Shown here piece by piece: positions 1-10,903 of a stretch of DNA of 64,000 nt. Position numbers and translations under genes: made by a program. How positions within the stretch are numbered: the first letter of the stretch is position 1; every line of letters begins with the position of its first letter. The notes below the pieces were generated by a model. The model saw only the letters and a program-made list of their open reading frames with translations, did no database searches and was not told where the DNA came from. Source of the DNA: an uncultured Chelatococcus sp. Lineage in GTDB: Bacteria; Pseudomonadota; Alphaproteobacteria; Rhizobiales; Beijerinckiaceae. Location: NCBI GenBank assembly GCA_937863995.1, contig CALMIK010000066.1, forward strand, positions 38,823-102,822. The letters run 5' to 3'.

Positions 1-172
1 CGGTGCGCCCGCGTTCAAGAAACCGCAGGTAGCCGGCATGGTAGACGATGCCCGAAAAATCCGTGTCCTCGTAATAGACCCGCACCGGCAGGACATGCGT
101 GTCGCCATCGAACCGGCCGGCGAGGTCGGGCCAGCCGGCGCGCCCGTCCGGGGAAGAGGGTTCATGCGTCAT
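1..172 (-). CDS. ybgC: YbgC-type acyl-CoA thioesterase, 5' part only
   Basis: The first 57 codons are present and the gene runs off the left edge. The product starts [10 protein letters not shown] and contains the segment [20 protein letters not shown], the hot-dog-fold signature of YbgC/4-hydroxybenzoyl-CoA thioesterases, with the catalytic Asp in the YEDTD context. YbgC is a cytoplasmic thioesterase normally encoded at the head of the tol-pal cluster. Its ATG overlaps the last 11 bases of ruvB, so the two are translationally linked; the ruvCAB-ybgC order is common in alphaproteobacteria. The tol genes would be expected beyond the left edge. Confidence 0.88.
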   Translation of the reverse strand, partial: MTHEPSSPDGRAGWPDLAGRFDGDTHVLPVRVYYEDTDFSGIVYHAGYLRFLERGRT

Positions 173-1214
173 CGTCGGTTTCCTGATCGAAGAGCCCGGC
201 GGGCGGGCCGGAACGGCGGGCGTCGGGAGGCGCGGCGAGCCCCAGATGGTTGAAGGCGTGGGGCGTCAGCACCCGCCCGCGCGGCGTGCGCTGCACGAAG
301 CCCTGCTGGATGAGATAGGGCTCGATGATTTCCTCGATGGCGTCGCGCGGCTCGGAGAGCGCGGCGGCGATGGTCTCGATGCCCACCGGCCCGCCGCCGA
401 AGGACTGCGCCACCATGGTCAGGTAGCGTCGGTCCATCAGGTCGAGCCCCGCGCCGTCGACCTCGAGCAGCCGCAGCGCCCGGTCGGCGATGGGGCGGGT
501 GATGATGTCCGACCCGCCCACGACGGCGAAGTCCCGCACCCGGCGCAGCAGGCGGCCCGCGATGCGCGGCGTGCCGCGCGCCCGGCGCGCGATCTCGTTG
601 GCCCCGTCCGGGCTCATGCCGATGCCGATCACCTTCGCGCCGCGCGTCACGATCAGTTCCAGCTCCTCCACGGTGTAGAACTGGAGCCGGATGGGAATGC
701 CGAAGCGGTCGCGCAGCGGCGTCGTCAGCAGGCCCTGCCGGGTGGTGGCGCCGACGAGGGTGAATTTCGGCAGGTCGATCTTGACCGAGCGCGCCGCAGG
801 TCCCTCGCCGATAATGAGATCGAGCTGGTAGTCCTCCATCGCCGGGTAGAGGATTTCCTCCACAGCCGGGTTGAGACGGTGGATCTCGTCGATGAACAGC
901 ACGTCGCGCTCGTCGAGGTTGGTGAGCTGGGCCGCGAGGTCGCCGGCCTTGGCGATCACCGGGCCGGAGGTGGAGCGGAAGTTGACGCCCAGTTCCCGCG
1001 CCACGATCTGCGCCAGCGTCGTCTTGCCAAGCCCCGGCGGCCCGACGAACAACACGTGGTCGAGGGCGTCGCCGCGCGTGCGCGCCGCCTCGATGAACAC
1101 GGACAGGTTGGCGCGCGCCTGCGCCTGGCCGATGAATTCGCCCAGCGCCAGAGGGCGCAGCGACAGTTCCTGATCTTCTTCCTGCTCGTGCGGGGTGAGA
1201 ACGCCCTTGCTCAT
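162..1214 (-). CDS. ruvB: Holliday junction branch migration ATPase RuvB
   Basis: 350 residues, normal family length. RuvB is the AAA+ hexameric motor that drives Holliday-junction branch migration with RuvA; RuvC then resolves the junction. The Walker A motif GPPGLGKT lies at residues 58-65 and the Walker B segment LFIDEIHR near 106-113; the arginine-finger and winged-helix DNA-binding part follows in the C-terminal third ([17 protein letters not shown]). It is the third gene of ruvC-ruvA-ruvB, 16 bp downstream of ruvA, and overlaps ybgC. Nothing is unusual in sequence or length. Confidence 0.97.
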   Translation of the reverse strand: MSKGVLTPHEQEEDQELSLRPLALGEFIGQAQARANLSVFIEAARTRGDALDHVLFVGPPGLGKTTLAQIVARELGVNFRSTSGPVIAKAGDLAAQLTNLDERDVLFIDEIHRLNPAVEEILYPAMEDYQLDLIIGEGPAARSVKIDLPKFTLVGATTRQGLLTTPLRDRFGIPIRLQFYTVEELELIVTRGAKVIGIGMSPDGANEIARRARGTPRIAGRLLRRVRDFAVVGGSDIITRPIADRALRLLEVDGAGLDLMDRRYLTMVAQSFGGGPVGIETIAAALSEPRDAIEEIIEPYLIQQGFVQRTPRGRVLTPHAFNHLGLAAPPDARRSGPPAGLFDQETDDDA

Positions 1215-1230
1215 GGCATGCTTTTCCGGC

Positions 1231-1848
1231 TCATGCGGCGAGTTCCCTCAGCGCCAGGCGGATGAGCGTCGTCGCCTCCGCATCCTCGCCCGCCCGCTCG
1301 GCGACGGCCGCGACCGCGCGCGCCGCCTGCGGCTCGCCGTAGCCGAGGTTGACCAGCGCCGACACCGCGTCGGCGACCGGCTGCGGCGCACCCATTGCGG
1401 CGGCGGGCGCGAGCGCCGCCACCGTCTCGCCGGGGCCGGGCAGGAAGGCCGGGGTCTTGTCCTTCAGCTCCGACACGAGGCGCGCCGCCAGGCGCGGCCC
1501 CACGCCCGGCGCGCGGGCAAGCGCGGTCTTGTCGCCGCGCCCGATCGCCGATGTCAGCGCCGCCGGGTCGAGCACCGTCAGAATGCCGAGCGCCACCTTG
1601 GCGCCCACGCCCTGCACGGTCTGCAGCAGACGGAAACACTCGCGCTCGGCCTCCGCGCGGAAGCCGTAGAGGCGGATCATGTCCTCGCGCACCACGGTTT
1701 CGATAGCGAGCGTCGCCGCCTCGCCCGCCGCCGGCAGCGCCTGCAAGGTGCGCGCCGAGCAGTGCACCAGATAGCCGACACCGTGCACGTCGAGGATGAC
1801 GTAATCCTCGCCCTGGCTGTCGACGACACCCTTCAACTTGCCGATCAT
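1231..1848 (-). CDS. ruvA: Holliday junction DNA helicase subunit RuvA
   Basis: 205 residues. RuvA tetramers bind the four-way junction and load RuvB. The N-terminal OB fold begins [10 protein letters not shown] and carries the usual LDVHGVGY segment. Two helix-hairpin-helix motifs are visible ([13 protein letters not shown] and [16 protein letters not shown]), and a C-terminal three-helix domain that contacts RuvB follows an Ala/Pro-rich linker. The start codon overlaps the ruvC stop by four bases (ATGA), which indicates translational coupling. Confidence 0.96.
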   Translation of the reverse strand: MIGKLKGVVDSQGEDYVILDVHGVGYLVHCSARTLQALPAAGEAATLAIETVVREDMIRLYGFRAEAERECFRLLQTVQGVGAKVALGILTVLDPAALTSAIGRGDKTALARAPGVGPRLAARLVSELKDKTPAFLPGPGETVAALAPAAAMGAPQPVADAVSALVNLGYGEPQAARAVAAVAERAGEDAEATTLIRLALRELAA

Positions 1849-2372
1849 GACACTGCTTCCGCCAGCGCGCGCCCGAGCAACCCATGGGATTTGCGATGGT
1901 GCGCGTGGGTGATCGCCACCGCGAGCGCATCGGCGGCGTCGGGCGTGCGCGCGTTCGACAGCGGCAGCAGCACGCGGATCATGGCCGCGATCTGCGCCTT
2001 CTCGGCGTGGCCGACGCCCACGACCGTCTTCTTGACCTGATTGGCCGCGTATTCCGCAACGGCGAGCCCCGCCAGCGCCGGCACCAGCAGCGCCACGGCG
2101 CGGGCGTGGCCGAGTTTAAGCGTCGCCTGAGCGTCCTTGTTGACGAAAGTCTCTTCCACGGCCACCTCGTCGGGCGTCCAGGCGGCGAGCACTTCGGCCA
2201 GCCCCTCGTGCAACTGGCGCAGGCGCTCCGCCAGCGACAACGTCCCATCCGATTCCACGCAGCCGCAGCCGACGAACGACAGCCGCGAGCCCGCGACCGC
2301 GATCACGCCCCAGCCCGTGCGGCGCAGGCCCGGATCGATTCCCAGTATGCGAATCACTTCTCGTCCCATCAT
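1845..2372 (-). CDS. ruvC: Crossover junction endodeoxyribonuclease RuvC
   Basis: 175 residues. RuvC is a dimeric RNase H-fold nuclease that resolves Holliday junctions. The first catalytic Asp is Asp13 in [14 protein letters not shown]; the second acidic site is in the [17 protein letters not shown] segment, and the C-terminal acidic pair is in [16 protein letters not shown]. The start is one of two adjacent ATGs (MMGREVIR); the second is equally possible. It is first in the ruvCAB-ybgC operon, 76 bp from the end of zapA upstream. Confidence 0.95.
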   Translation of the reverse strand: MMGREVIRILGIDPGLRRTGWGVIAVAGSRLSFVGCGCVESDGTLSLAERLRQLHEGLAEVLAAWTPDEVAVEETFVNKDAQATLKLGHARAVALLVPALAGLAVAEYAANQVKKTVVGVGHAEKAQIAAMIRVLLPLSNARTPDAADALAVAITHAHHRKSHGLLGRALAEAVS

Positions 2373-2448
2373 CTGCTTCGTTTAGCAGAAACAAATGGAG
2401 AACTCATTAATGCGTATGCGCCTATTGACGCATGCCACGCTTGGCTGA

Positions 2449-2814
2449 TCACGCCTGTAGGGTCGGCGTGAGATCCTCGGTGATGGCCTCGATGCGCTCG
2501 GCGACGGCGTTCACGGCCTCGGCCAAGCGCGCCGCGTCGTCTGCCGCCCGCGCCTTCTCGGCGGCGAGCTCGGCCTCCAGCACAGCGATGCGGCGCTCGC
2601 CGTGCGCCAGATCGTCGGCGATGGAGAACGCGGCCATCACGGTGAGGCGCAGGTCGTCGATGGCGCCGAAAGCCGAGCCGAGCTCGGCGATGCGGGCATC
2701 GACCTTGCGGGCCAGCGCCTCGATTCGCGCCTCGTCGCCTGTCTCGCAGGCCATGCGGAAGGCGCGCCCCGCGATGGTGACGGACACATGCGTGACGCCG
2801 TTTGCCTCGGCCAT
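2449..2814 (-). CDS. zapA: Cell division protein ZapA
   Basis: 121 residues. ZapA binds and bundles FtsZ at the Z-ring. The start MAEANGVTHVSVTIAGRAF was chosen because the ZapA domain begins there; the open frame reaches further upstream but that part overlaps the DUF4164 gene. The N-terminal beta-rich head (VSVTIAGRAFRMAC) and a long C-terminal coiled coil (AVLEAELAAEKARAADDAARL) fit ZapA. It lies 2 bp downstream of the DUF4164 gene, forming a two-gene unit that diverges from the tkt operon, an arrangement typical of Hyphomicrobiales. Confidence 0.9.
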   Translation of the reverse strand: MAEANGVTHVSVTIAGRAFRMACETGDEARIEALARKVDARIAELGSAFGAIDDLRLTVMAAFSIADDLAHGERRIAVLEAELAAEKARAADDAARLAEAVNAVAERIEAITEDLTPTLQA

Positions 2815-2816
2815 GG

Positions 2817-3089
2817 TCAGCCTCCCCGCTCGCCGGTGAGCACGGCCTCGACCCGCGTCAGCGCGGCCGCGAGGCGCTCGTCGACATCGCCGGTCACCGC
2901 CTCGAGGGTGGCGACGCGCGCCAGCGCCCCGTCGAGCTCCACGGCAAGGCGTGCCCGGTCGTCCTGGGCGAGCGCCAGCTCGACCGGCAGGTCGCCGCCG
3001 CGCCGGTCGCGCTCCACCCGGCGTCGGCCCGCCCTCTCCAGCGCCGCGGCGGCGGCGTTGAGCCTCTCTAGCGCCTTGTCGAGCGACAT
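2817..3089 (-). CDS. DUF4164 small coiled-coil protein
   Basis: 90 residues from the ATG that is preceded by a clear GAGGG ribosome site; an upstream ATG would add 14 residues without such a site. The protein starts [20 protein letters not shown] and is almost entirely helical with heptad-like Leu/Ala spacing, so it should be a coiled coil. DUF4164 proteins are found next to zapA in many rhizobia and are thought to be connected with ZapA or division, but their role is unproven. The assignment rests on position and helical pattern. Confidence 0.75.
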   Translation of the reverse strand: MSLDKALERLNAAAAALERAGRRRVERDRRGGDLPVELALAQDDRARLAVELDGALARVATLEAVTGDVDERLAAALTRVEAVLTGERGG

Positions 3090-3212
3090 GATGCTGCCCT
3101 CTTCCGGGTGCATGGGTGGCGGCGCCGGCAACGGCGCCCGGTGCAGTTCCCGATCCGGCGCAGGGTAGCGGCCGATTCCCGCCCGTCAATACGGGATGGC
3201 GGCACTTATGTT

Positions 3213-3240
3213 TTGACTTGGGGATACAGCCTGCTATCAA
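3213..3240 (+). promoter_or_regulatory. Candidate sigma-70-type promoter of tkt
   Basis: TTGACT (3213-3218) and TATCAA (3235-3240) are separated by 16 bases, close to the alphaproteobacterial housekeeping consensus. Transcription would start near 3247 and give a leader of about 70 bases before the GTG start of tkt. Confidence 0.5.
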
Positions 3241-3317
3241 GCCGGATTATTCGATCCGTCATCCGCCTGGCCGGCGCTTTCCGGCAGGCAGCCGCTCACG
3301 ACCAGAGGATTGCCCCC

Positions 3318-5315
3318 GTGACAGCACAAGTCGAGCATAAAGAGCTTGCCAACGCCATCCGCGCCCTGGCGATCGACTCGGTCGAGAAGGCCAAGTCCGG
3401 CCACCCGGGCCTGCCGCTCGGCACCGCCGATGTCGCCGCCGTGCTGTTCTCGCGCTTCCTCAAGTTCGATGCCGTCAATCCCGCCTGGCCCGACCGCGAT
3501 CGTTTCATTCTCTCCGCCGGCCACGGCTCGACGCTGCTCTACGCGCTGCTCTACCTCACCGGCTCGCCCAGCGTCACGCTCGACGAGCTGAAGCGCTTCC
3601 GCCAGCTGCATTCCAAGACGCCGGGCCACCCCGAGAACTTCGTCACGCCGGGCATCGAGACCACCACCGGCCCGCTCGGGCAGGGCATCTCCACGGCGGT
3701 CGGCTTCGCGCTGGCGGAGCGCCTGCTCAACGCCGAGTTCGGCGGCGATCTCGTCGATCACTTCACGTATGTGCTCGCCTCCGACGGCGACCTGATGGAA
3801 GGTATCAGCCACGAGGCCATCGCGCTCGCCGGGCATCTCAAGCTCAACCGCCTCATCGTCATCTGGGACGATAACGGCATCTCCATCGACGGGCCGCTGT
3901 CGCTCAGCGATTCGGTCGATCAGGTGAAGCGCTTCGAGGCCGCCGGCTGGAACGCGCTCAGCATCGACGGCCACGATCCGGAAGCGATCGCCGGCGCCAT
4001 CGCCGCCGCCCAGAAGAGCGAGCGCCCGACGCTGATCGCGGCCAAGACCGTGATCGGCTTCGGCTCGCCCAAGAAGGCCGGCACGTCGAAGGCCCACGGC
4101 GAGCCGCTCGGCGCCGATGAGCTCGTGGCCACCAAGGAAGCGCTCGGCTGGCCGCACGGGCCGTTCGAGATCCCCTCCGACATTCTCAACGCATGGCGCG
4201 AGATCGGCGGACGCGGACGCGCCGCGCGCGAGGCGTGGCAGGGCAGGCTCGCGGCCAAGCCCGAGTCCGAGCGCACGGAATTCGCCCGCCGCGTCACCGG
4301 CGAGCCGGACACCCGCCGCCTGCACGCGGCCATCGACGCGCTGAAAGTCCGTCTCGCGACCGAAAAGCCCGCCATCGCCACCCGCAAGGCGAGCGAGCTG
4401 GCGCTGGAAGCGCTCGTCAACGAGGTGCCGGAGCTGCTGCTGGGCTCGGCCGATCTCACTCCCTCCAACAACACCCGCACCAAGGATCTGAAAGCGATCC
4501 AGCCGGGTGACTACACCGGCCGCTACATCCATTACGGCATCCGCGAGCACGCCATGGCGGCGGCCATGAACGGCCTCATCCAGCACGGCGGCTACCGGCC
4601 GGCCGGCGGCACGTTCCTGGTGTTTTCGGACTACGCGCGCCCGGCCATCCGGCTCGCGGCGCTGACGGGCACGCCCGCCATCTACGTCTTCACCCACGAT
4701 TCCATCGGCCTTGGCGAGGACGGCCCCACCCACCAGCCGGTGGAGCATCTGGCGGCGCTGCGCTCCATTCCCAACCTGCGCGTGCTGCGCCCCGCCGACG
4801 CGGTGGAGACGGCGGAAGCGTGGCAGATCGCCATCGGCCGCACCACCGGCCCGACGCTGCTCGCCCTCACCCGCCAGAACCTGCCGACCGTGCGCACCGA
4901 GCACGCGCCGCAGAACCTGTCCGCCACCGGCGCCTACGAGCTGTCGCCGGCGGAAGGCGTCGCGATCGCGTCGATCTTCGCCTCGGGTTCTGAGGTCGAG
5001 ATCGCGCTCGCGGCCCAGAAGATCCTGCACGAGCGGGGCATCGGCGCGCGCGTGGTGTCGGTGCCGTCACTGGAGCTGCTGCTGGAGCAGCCCGCGGACG
5101 TGCGCAAGGCCATCGTCGGCAACGCGCCGGTGAAGGTGGCGGTGGAAGCCGCCGTCCGCTTCGGCTGGGACGCGGTGATCGGCCCCGAGGGCGCGTTCAT
5201 CGGCCTGTCGGGCTTCGGCGCCAGCGGCCCCTACAAGGATCTTTACGCCCATTTCGGCATCACGGCGGAAGCGGTGGCGGAAGCGGTCATCGCGCGCCAC
5301 AATTCCCAACACTGA
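3318..5315 (+). CDS. tkt: Transketolase
   Basis: 665 residues. Transketolase is a thiamine diphosphate enzyme that moves two-carbon units between sugar phosphates in the pentose phosphate and Calvin cycles. The GTG start gives [20 protein letters not shown], with an AGAGGA site upstream; the longer open frame in front has no such support. The thiamine diphosphate motif appears as [19 protein letters not shown] and continues to IWDDNGI; the N-terminal [10 protein letters not shown] and central pyrimidine-binding [13 protein letters not shown] segments are standard. It heads tkt-gap-pgk-fba, the order common to Hyphomicrobiales. Confidence 0.96.
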   Translation: MTAQVEHKELANAIRALAIDSVEKAKSGHPGLPLGTADVAAVLFSRFLKFDAVNPAWPDRDRFILSAGHGSTLLYALLYLTGSPSVTLDELKRFRQLHSKTPGHPENFVTPGIETTTGPLGQGISTAVGFALAERLLNAEFGGDLVDHFTYVLASDGDLMEGISHEAIALAGHLKLNRLIVIWDDNGISIDGPLSLSDSVDQVKRFEAAGWNALSIDGHDPEAIAGAIAAAQKSERPTLIAAKTVIGFGSPKKAGTSKAHGEPLGADELVATKEALGWPHGPFEIPSDILNAWREIGGRGRAAREAWQGRLAAKPESERTEFARRVTGEPDTRRLHAAIDALKVRLATEKPAIATRKASELALEALVNEVPELLLGSADLTPSNNTRTKDLKAIQPGDYTGRYIHYGIREHAMAAAMNGLIQHGGYRPAGGTFLVFSDYARPAIRLAALTGTPAIYVFTHDSIGLGEDGPTHQPVEHLAALRSIPNLRVLRPADAVETAEAWQIAIGRTTGPTLLALTRQNLPTVRTEHAPQNLSATGAYELSPAEGVAIASIFASGSEVEIALAAQKILHERGIGARVVSVPSLELLLEQPADVRKAIVGNAPVKVAVEAAVRFGWDAVIGPEGAFIGLSGFGASGPYKDLYAHFGITAEAVAEAVIARHNSQH

Positions 5316-5352
5316 ACAACTGGACCATTCACGACTGCGAGGAGACGGAAAC

Positions 5353-6363
5353 ATGGCGGTTCGCGTAGCAATCAACGGCTTCGGGCGCATCGGGCGCAAC
5401 ATCCTGCGCTCGATCATCGAGAGCGGACGCACCGACGTCGAGGTGGTGGCGATCAACGATCTCGCGCCGGTCGAGACCAACGCCCACCTGCTGCGCTTCG
5501 ATTCGGTGCACGGGCGCTTCCCGGCCGAGGTGAAGGTCGACGGCGACACGATCGACGTGGGCCGCGGCCCGATCAAGGTCACCGCCGTGCGTGACCCGGC
5601 GCAGCTGCCGCACAAGGAGCTCGGCGTCGACATCGCGCTCGAGTCGACCGGCATCTTCACCGCCCGCGACAAGGCGGCGGCCCACCTCGAGGCCGGCGCG
5701 AAGCGCGTCATCATCTCGGCGCCGGCCGACGGCGCGGACTTCACAGTCGTCTACGGCGTCAACCACGACGAGCTGACGAAGGACCACCTCGTCATCTCGA
5801 ACGCGTCGTGCACCACGAACGCGCTGGCGCCCGTGGCCAAGGTGCTTCACGATCTCGTGGGCATCGAGAGCGGCTTCATGACGACGGTGCACTCCTACAC
5901 CAACGACCAGCCCTCGCTCGACCAGGTGCACAAGGACCTGTACCGCGCGCGCGCTGCAGCACTCTCGCTCATCCCGACCTCGACGGGTGCTGCCAAGGCC
6001 GTCGGCCTCGTGCTGCCGGCGCTGAAGGGCAAGCTCGACGGCACCTCGATCCGCGTGCCGACGCCCAACGTGTCGGTGATCGACTTCAAGTTCGTCGCCG
6101 CCCGCGCGACCAGCGTCGAGGAGATCAACGCCGCCATCAAGGCCGCCGCCGCCAACGGCCCGCTGAAGGGCATCCTGGGCGTCACCGACCAGCCGAACGT
6201 GTCGATCGACTTCAACCACGATCCGCACTCGTCGGTGTTCGCGCTCGACCAGACCAAGGTGATCGACGGCAAGCTGGTGCGCGTGCTGAGCTGGTACGAC
6301 AACGAGTGGGGCTTCTCCAACCGCATGTCGGACACCGCCGTGGCGCTTGCCAAGCTGATCTGA
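5353..6363 (+). CDS. gap: Glyceraldehyde-3-phosphate dehydrogenase, type I
   Basis: 336 residues. It oxidises glyceraldehyde-3-phosphate with phosphate to 1,3-bisphosphoglycerate. The N-terminal Rossmann motif is NGFGRIGRN; Asp36 in the AINDLA segment points to NAD preference. The catalytic cysteine is Cys153 in [19 protein letters not shown]-like site lies just before the ATG, 37 bp after tkt. The C-terminal [15 protein letters not shown] segment is intact. Confidence 0.97.
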   Translation: MAVRVAINGFGRIGRNILRSIIESGRTDVEVVAINDLAPVETNAHLLRFDSVHGRFPAEVKVDGDTIDVGRGPIKVTAVRDPAQLPHKELGVDIALESTGIFTARDKAAAHLEAGAKRVIISAPADGADFTVVYGVNHDELTKDHLVISNASCTTNALAPVAKVLHDLVGIESGFMTTVHSYTNDQPSLDQVHKDLYRARAAALSLIPTSTGAAKAVGLVLPALKGKLDGTSIRVPTPNVSVIDFKFVAARATSVEEINAAIKAAAANGPLKGILGVTDQPNVSIDFNHDPHSSVFALDQTKVIDGKLVRVLSWYDNEWGFSNRMSDTAVALAKLI

Positions 6364-6453
6364 TTGCCGCTGATTCGATCGTTCTGGATACGCGGGGCGG
6401 CACGGGTTTTTCCCGCGTCGTCCCGCCTTGATATTGACCGGAGTTTTCTGCCG

Positions 6454-7662
6454 ATGACGGCATTCCGCACACTCGACGAAGCCGAAGTGAAGGGCAAGCG
6501 CGTGCTGGTGCGCGTCGACCTCAACGTCCCGACCGACGACGAAGGGCGCGTCACCGACACCACCCGCATCGAACGCGCCACGCCGACGATCCGCGAACTC
6601 GCCGACAAGGGCGCGCGCGTTATCGTTCTATCGCACTTCGGCCGCCCCAAGGGCCACGACCCGAAGGAAAGCCTGCGCCCGCTCGCGGACGTGGTGGCGC
6701 AGGTGCTGGCGCGCCCCGTCGCCTTCGCCGAGAACACCGTCGGCGAGGCAGCGGAGCGGGCTGTAGCGGCGCTGGGCGACGGCGACATCGTGCTGCTCGA
6801 GAACACCCGCTTCCACGCCGGCGAGGAACGCAACGACACCGATTTCGTCCGCGCGCTGGCGCGTCTCGGCGATCTCTACGTCAACGACGCCTTTTCGGTC
6901 GCCCACCGCGCGCATGCCTCGACGGAGGGCCTCGCCCACCTGCTGCCGGCCTTTGCCGGGCGCACCATGCAGGCAGAGCTGGAGGCGCTGGCGAAGGGGC
7001 TGGAGGAGCCGCAGCGGCCGCTGGTCGCGGTCGTGGGTGGCGCGAAAGTGTCGACCAAGCTCGGGCTGCTCGAAAACCTCGTCACCAAGGTCGACGCGCT
7101 CGTCGTCGGCGGCGGCATGGCCAACACGTTCCTGCTGGCGCAGGGCGTCGGCATCGGCAAGTCGCTGGCCGAGCGCGACCTCGTCGACACCGCGCGGCGC
7201 ATCCTGGTGGCGGCGGAAAAGCACCGCTGCGCCATCATCCTGCCGGTGGACGCCACGGTGGCGTGGGAGTTCAGGGCCGGCGCCGAAAACCGCGCCTGCG
7301 GCCTCGACGCCATCCCGGAAGACGGCATGATCCTCGATGTCGGCCCGCAGTCGATCGAGCGCATCGGCGCGGCCATCGACGACGCGCGCACGCTGGTGTG
7401 GAACGGTCCGCTCGGCGCTTTCGAGCTGGAGCCCTTCGACCGCGGCACGGTGGCGGCGGCGCACCACGCGGCCGAGCGCACCCGCGCGGGCAAGCTGGTG
7501 TCGGTCGCGGGCGGCGGCGACACCATCGCGGCGCTCAACAAGGCGCAGGCGGCGGACGACTTTTCCTACGTCTCGACCGCCGGCGGCGCCTTCCTCGAAT
7601 GGCTTGAGGGCAAGCCCCTGCCCGGCGTCGCGGCCCTGTCGCGCGCCAAGAACCTGACTTGA
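6454..7662 (+). CDS. pgk: Phosphoglycerate kinase
   Basis: 402 residues from the ATG giving [20 protein letters not shown]; this matches the usual PGK N-terminus, so the upstream in-frame codons were excluded. PGK transfers phosphate from 1,3-bisphosphoglycerate to ADP. Family landmarks are [17 protein letters not shown], the [10 protein letters not shown] segment, and the C-terminal nucleotide motif [14 protein letters not shown]. It lies 90 bp after gap and 62 bp before fba; a GC-rich hairpin sits in that second gap at about 7667-7690. Confidence 0.97.
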   Translation: MTAFRTLDEAEVKGKRVLVRVDLNVPTDDEGRVTDTTRIERATPTIRELADKGARVIVLSHFGRPKGHDPKESLRPLADVVAQVLARPVAFAENTVGEAAERAVAALGDGDIVLLENTRFHAGEERNDTDFVRALARLGDLYVNDAFSVAHRAHASTEGLAHLLPAFAGRTMQAELEALAKGLEEPQRPLVAVVGGAKVSTKLGLLENLVTKVDALVVGGGMANTFLLAQGVGIGKSLAERDLVDTARRILVAAEKHRCAIILPVDATVAWEFRAGAENRACGLDAIPEDGMILDVGPQSIERIGAAIDDARTLVWNGPLGAFELEPFDRGTVAAAHHAAERTRAGKLVSVAGGGDTIAALNKAQAADDFSYVSTAGGAFLEWLEGKPLPGVAALSRAKNLT

Positions 7663-7724
7663 GAAAAACCGGCCCGGGGGGCCGTTCCGGCAGCTTGAAG
7701 CGCGGGAAATCATAGGAGGACAAC

Positions 7725-8792
7725 GTGGCTCGCATCACCCTGAGGCAGCTTCTCGATCACGCGGCGGAGCACGGCTACGGCGTGCCCGCGTTCAACATCA
7801 ACAACATGGAGCAGGGCCTCGCCATCATGGCGGCCGCCGACGCCGTCGACGCGCCGGTCATCATCCAGGCGAGCCGCGGCGCGCGCGCCTACGCCAACGA
7901 CAAGGTGCTGGCCCGCCTCATCGACGCGCTGGTCGAGGTCTACCCGCACATCCCGGTGTGCATGCATCTCGACCACGGCAACGCCGAGCCCAGCTGCGTC
8001 ACGGCGCTGCAGAACGGCTTCACCTCGGTGATGATGGACGGCTCGCTCGAGGCCGACGGCAAGACGCCCGCCGACTACGAATACAACGTCGCCATCACCA
8101 GGCGCGTCGCCGACATCGCCCATTGGGGCGGCGCGTCGGTGGAGGGCGAGCTCGGCGTTCTCGGCTCGCTGGAGACGGGCGAGGGCGACAAGGAAGACGG
8201 CCACGGCGCCGAAGGCAAGCTGTCGCACGACCAGCTCCTGACCGATCCCGACCAGGCGGTCGACTTCGTGAAGAAGACCAAGGTCGATGCGCTCGCCATC
8301 GCCATGGGCACCTCGCACGGCGCCTACAAGTTCTCGCGCAAGCCCGACGGCGAGATCCTGGCGATGCATGTCATCGAGGAGATCCACAAGCGCCTGCCGA
8401 ACGTCCACCTCGTCATGCACGGCTCGTCGTCGGTGCCGCAGGACCTGCAGGACATCATCAACCAGCACGGCGGCGAGATGCCGCAGACCTGGGGCGTGCC
8501 GGTGGAAGAAATCGTGCGCGGCATCAAGCACGGCGTGCGCAAGGTCAACATCGACACCGACAACCGCCTCGCCATGACGGGCGCCATCCGCAAGGTGCTC
8601 TCGGACAGCAAGGCCGAGTTCGACCCGCGCAAGTACCTGAAGCCCGCCATGGAGGCGATGACGAAGCTGTGCCGCCAGCGGCTGGAGCAGTTCGGCACCG
8701 CCGGCAACGCCTCGAAGATCAAGGTGCTGCCGCTCGACGTCATGGCCAAGCGCTATGCCTCGGGCGAGCTGGATCCCAAATTCGGTTCCTGA
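7725..8792 (+). CDS. fba: Class II fructose-bisphosphate aldolase (Calvin-cycle subtype)
   Basis: 355 residues with a GTG start preceded by AGGAGG. This zinc aldolase cleaves or forms fructose-1,6-bisphosphate (and sedoheptulose bisphosphate in the Calvin subtype). Zinc and catalytic motifs are visible: [10 protein letters not shown], the [10 protein letters not shown] segment, [12 protein letters not shown] and [10 protein letters not shown]. The 355-residue length and the [20 protein letters not shown] stretch are typical of the CbbA-like subtype common in alphaproteobacteria. It is the last gene of the operon and is followed by a strong terminator. Confidence 0.95.
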   Translation: MARITLRQLLDHAAEHGYGVPAFNINNMEQGLAIMAAADAVDAPVIIQASRGARAYANDKVLARLIDALVEVYPHIPVCMHLDHGNAEPSCVTALQNGFTSVMMDGSLEADGKTPADYEYNVAITRRVADIAHWGGASVEGELGVLGSLETGEGDKEDGHGAEGKLSHDQLLTDPDQAVDFVKKTKVDALAIAMGTSHGAYKFSRKPDGEILAMHVIEEIHKRLPNVHLVMHGSSSVPQDLQDIINQHGGEMPQTWGVPVEEIVRGIKHGVRKVNIDTDNRLAMTGAIRKVLSDSKAEFDPRKYLKPAMEAMTKLCRQRLEQFGTAGNASKIKVLPLDVMAKRYASGELDPKFGS

Positions 8793-8800
8793 CCGAACAG

Positions 8801-8834
8801 GCCTCGCGGATCACCGATCCGCGGGGCTTTTTTT
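8801..8834 (+). terminator. Rho-independent terminator after fba
   Basis: Arms GCCTCGCGGATC and GATCCGCGGGGC form a 12-bp stem with one G-U pair and a three-base loop, followed directly by seven T residues. It closes the tkt-gap-pgk-fba operon. Confidence 0.9.
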
Positions 8835-8910
8835 CAGGCCACGCAGCGAAAGCACGCAACGGCATCCTCTGCGGATGGACCGTGGGCGAGAGCGATTTCC
8901 GGGGGTTTCG

Positions 8911-9849
8911 ATGCGTCTGCTCTATCTGGCACCTTTCCTCTTTGCTGGTGCGGCGATAGCGGAACCCGTTCAAATTCCCGGGCCGCAAGGGCCGCTTGAA
9001 GCGGAGATGATCGCGGTCGACGGCGCCGCGCACGCCGTCGTCATCATTCCCGGGTCCGGACCGACGGATCGGGACGGCAACGCGCCCCCGATGGGGCTGA
9101 AATCGAATACCTACAAGCTGCTGGCCGAAGAGCTGGCCGCGAGCGGCGTGGCGTCGCTGCGCATCGACAAGCGTGGCTTCTACGGCAGCGCCGCCGCGAT
9201 ATCCGACCCGAACGCCGTCACCATTGCCGCCTATGCCGACGATGCGCGCAAGTGGGTGGAACGTGCCGCGAGCCTCGCACCCTGCGTCTGGATCGCCGGA
9301 CATTCCGAAGGCGGCCTCGTGGCGCTGGTCGCGGCGGAAAAGGCGCCGCAGGCTCTTTGCGGGCTCATTCTGCTGGCCACGTCAGGGCGCCCGACGGGGC
9401 AACTGCTGATCGAACAGCTACAGGCCAACCCTGCGAACGCCCCGCTGCTGCCGGAGATCAAGGCCATCGTCGCCGATCTGGAGGCCGGGAAAAGCCGCGA
9501 TCCCGCGACCATGACACAGGTCCTGCAGCCGCTCTTCTCCCCGGGATTGCAGCGCTACATGATCGATCTGTTCGCCTATGATCCGGCGGCGGTCGCAGGC
9601 AAGTGGCGCGGGCGAACCCTGATCGTCCAGGGCAGCGCCGACATTCAGGTCCGCCCCCGCGACGCGGATATTCTCGAAGCCGCCCTGCCCGATGCCGAGC
9701 GTGTGAACCTGCCCGGCGGCACGCATATGCTGAAGGTGGACAAGGAAGGGCAGCCGTTCGCGACCTACACAGATCCCGGGCTTCCCCTGCACGCGGATCT
9801 GACGCCGGCCATCACGCGCTTTCTCGATCGCGCTTCCGATCGTCAATGA
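8911..9849 (+). CDS. Secreted alpha/beta hydrolase (S33-like)
   Basis: 312 residues. The ATG chosen starts a hydrophobic signal peptide (MRLLYLAPFLFAGAAIA) with cleavage expected near residue 17; the open frame upstream runs back into fba. The nucleophile elbow GHSEGG puts the serine at Ser132; the oxyanion region IIPGSGPTDRDG and a late GGTHMLK histidine complete the fold. The substrate is unknown; the family includes peptidases and esterases. It lies 118 bp after fba, beyond that operon's terminator, so it is likely transcribed on its own. Confidence 0.8.
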   Translation: MRLLYLAPFLFAGAAIAEPVQIPGPQGPLEAEMIAVDGAAHAVVIIPGSGPTDRDGNAPPMGLKSNTYKLLAEELAASGVASLRIDKRGFYGSAAAISDPNAVTIAAYADDARKWVERAASLAPCVWIAGHSEGGLVALVAAEKAPQALCGLILLATSGRPTGQLLIEQLQANPANAPLLPEIKAIVADLEAGKSRDPATMTQVLQPLFSPGLQRYMIDLFAYDPAAVAGKWRGRTLIVQGSADIQVRPRDADILEAALPDAERVNLPGGTHMLKVDKEGQPFATYTDPGLPLHADLTPAITRFLDRASDRQ

Positions 9850-9915
9850 CCGAAGGCAGGCGGCCGGCCGTGCATGACACGGCCGGCCGCCTGAAGAGAC
9901 GCTTCCCGGACGATA

Positions 9916-10539
9916 TCAGGACTTCTTGTCCGTGCCGCTGTCGGGCGTGCGCGGTTCTTCCTTCTTGCTCGCGAGTGCATCGAGCCGCTGCTGCAGTTCC
10001 GCCACCTGCTTCTTGAGCGCGTCGAGATCGGTCGTTTCCGGCCCGGCCTCGGCGGCGGGACGGCGGACGGGCTCTTCCCCCTTCTGGGCGAAGGGCACGA
10101 AGAGCTTCAACGCCTCGTTGAACACCGCGACATTGTTGCGCACCTGCTCCTCGATGGCGTGGAAGGCGGCGGCGGGACCGAAGGATTGCGAGAACTTCTC
10201 GCGCAGCTTCTGCTGCTCGCGGGTAAAATTCTCGAGGGAAAACTCGAGGTAGCTCGGCACCAGCGACTCGATGCTGTCGCCATAGAAGCGAATGAGCTGG
10301 CGCAGGAAGGCGACCGGCAGCAGGGACTGGCCGTCCTTGCCCTCTTCATCGAAGATGATCTGCGCCAGCACCGAACGCGTGATGTCATCGCCGGACTTGG
10401 CGTCGAAGACCACGAAATCCTCGCCCAGACGAACCATGCCGGCGAGATCCTCAAGTGTCACATAAGTGCTGGTTCCCGTGTGATACAGGCGGCGATTAGC
10501 GTACTTCTTGATAACCGTGGGTTCTTTCTCGGTCGCCAT
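9916..10539 (-). CDS. phaR: Polyhydroxyalkanoate synthesis repressor PhaR
   Basis: 207 residues. PhaR binds both DNA and PHB granules and represses phasin and PHB genes until polymer appears. The conserved N-terminal DNA-binding domain is seen as [20 protein letters not shown] (residues 10-29), followed by the second PHB-accumulation domain ([20 protein letters not shown]). A Pro/Glu-rich linker and a short C-terminal coiled coil ([18 protein letters not shown]) end the protein. It is divergent from phaA across 364 bp. Confidence 0.93.
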   Translation of the reverse strand: MATEKEPTVIKKYANRRLYHTGTSTYVTLEDLAGMVRLGEDFVVFDAKSGDDITRSVLAQIIFDEEGKDGQSLLPVAFLRQLIRFYGDSIESLVPSYLEFSLENFTREQQKLREKFSQSFGPAAAFHAIEEQVRNNVAVFNEALKLFVPFAQKGEEPVRRPAAEAGPETTDLDALKKQVAELQQRLDALASKKEEPRTPDSGTDKKS

Positions 10540-10903
10540 GAGTTCCTACCGTCAATTCTCACTGTTCGCCGCCGACGCTCACCCGCGAATTGATGCAGGT
10601 CATTGCGCTGACATGTCGCCGGGGGACGATAGGCTGTTCGCGCGTTATCGCAAACCTTTTTCGCATTCAAAGCTTTTTTGCTTCGCGGTACGTCCGGCAA
10701 GACAAGTCCTTGTGCCCGGTTCGCACCGCGGAGTCCGCCTGTCGAAGCCCACCCGTCACGACCACGACATCAACGCTCGGGCATCAACGCTTGACGCATC
10801 GCCCTCCGCGTTCAATGTGAGCGTGGGGGGAGGAGTTCACCGCCCGCTTCGGGCAGACGCCCCGCAGAACGTTGCCAACAACGCTCAACTGGAGATAAAT
10901 CCT
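10540..10903. other. phaR-phaA divergent intergenic region
   Basis: This 364-bp gap must carry promoters in both directions. T-rich tracts lie near 10658-10685. I see no convincing gene or strong palindrome; a PhaR site would be expected here, but I cannot point to one with confidence. Confidence 0.5.

Noticed and set aside
99..1265. Long open frame on the plus strand opposite ruvB
   Set aside because: It is a shadow of the ruvB codons in GC-rich DNA, with Arg/Ala/Gly-rich sequence and no family motif.
3237..5030. A 597-codon minus-strand frame opposite tkt
   Set aside because: It only mirrors transketolase codon bias; composition is typical of antisense shadows.
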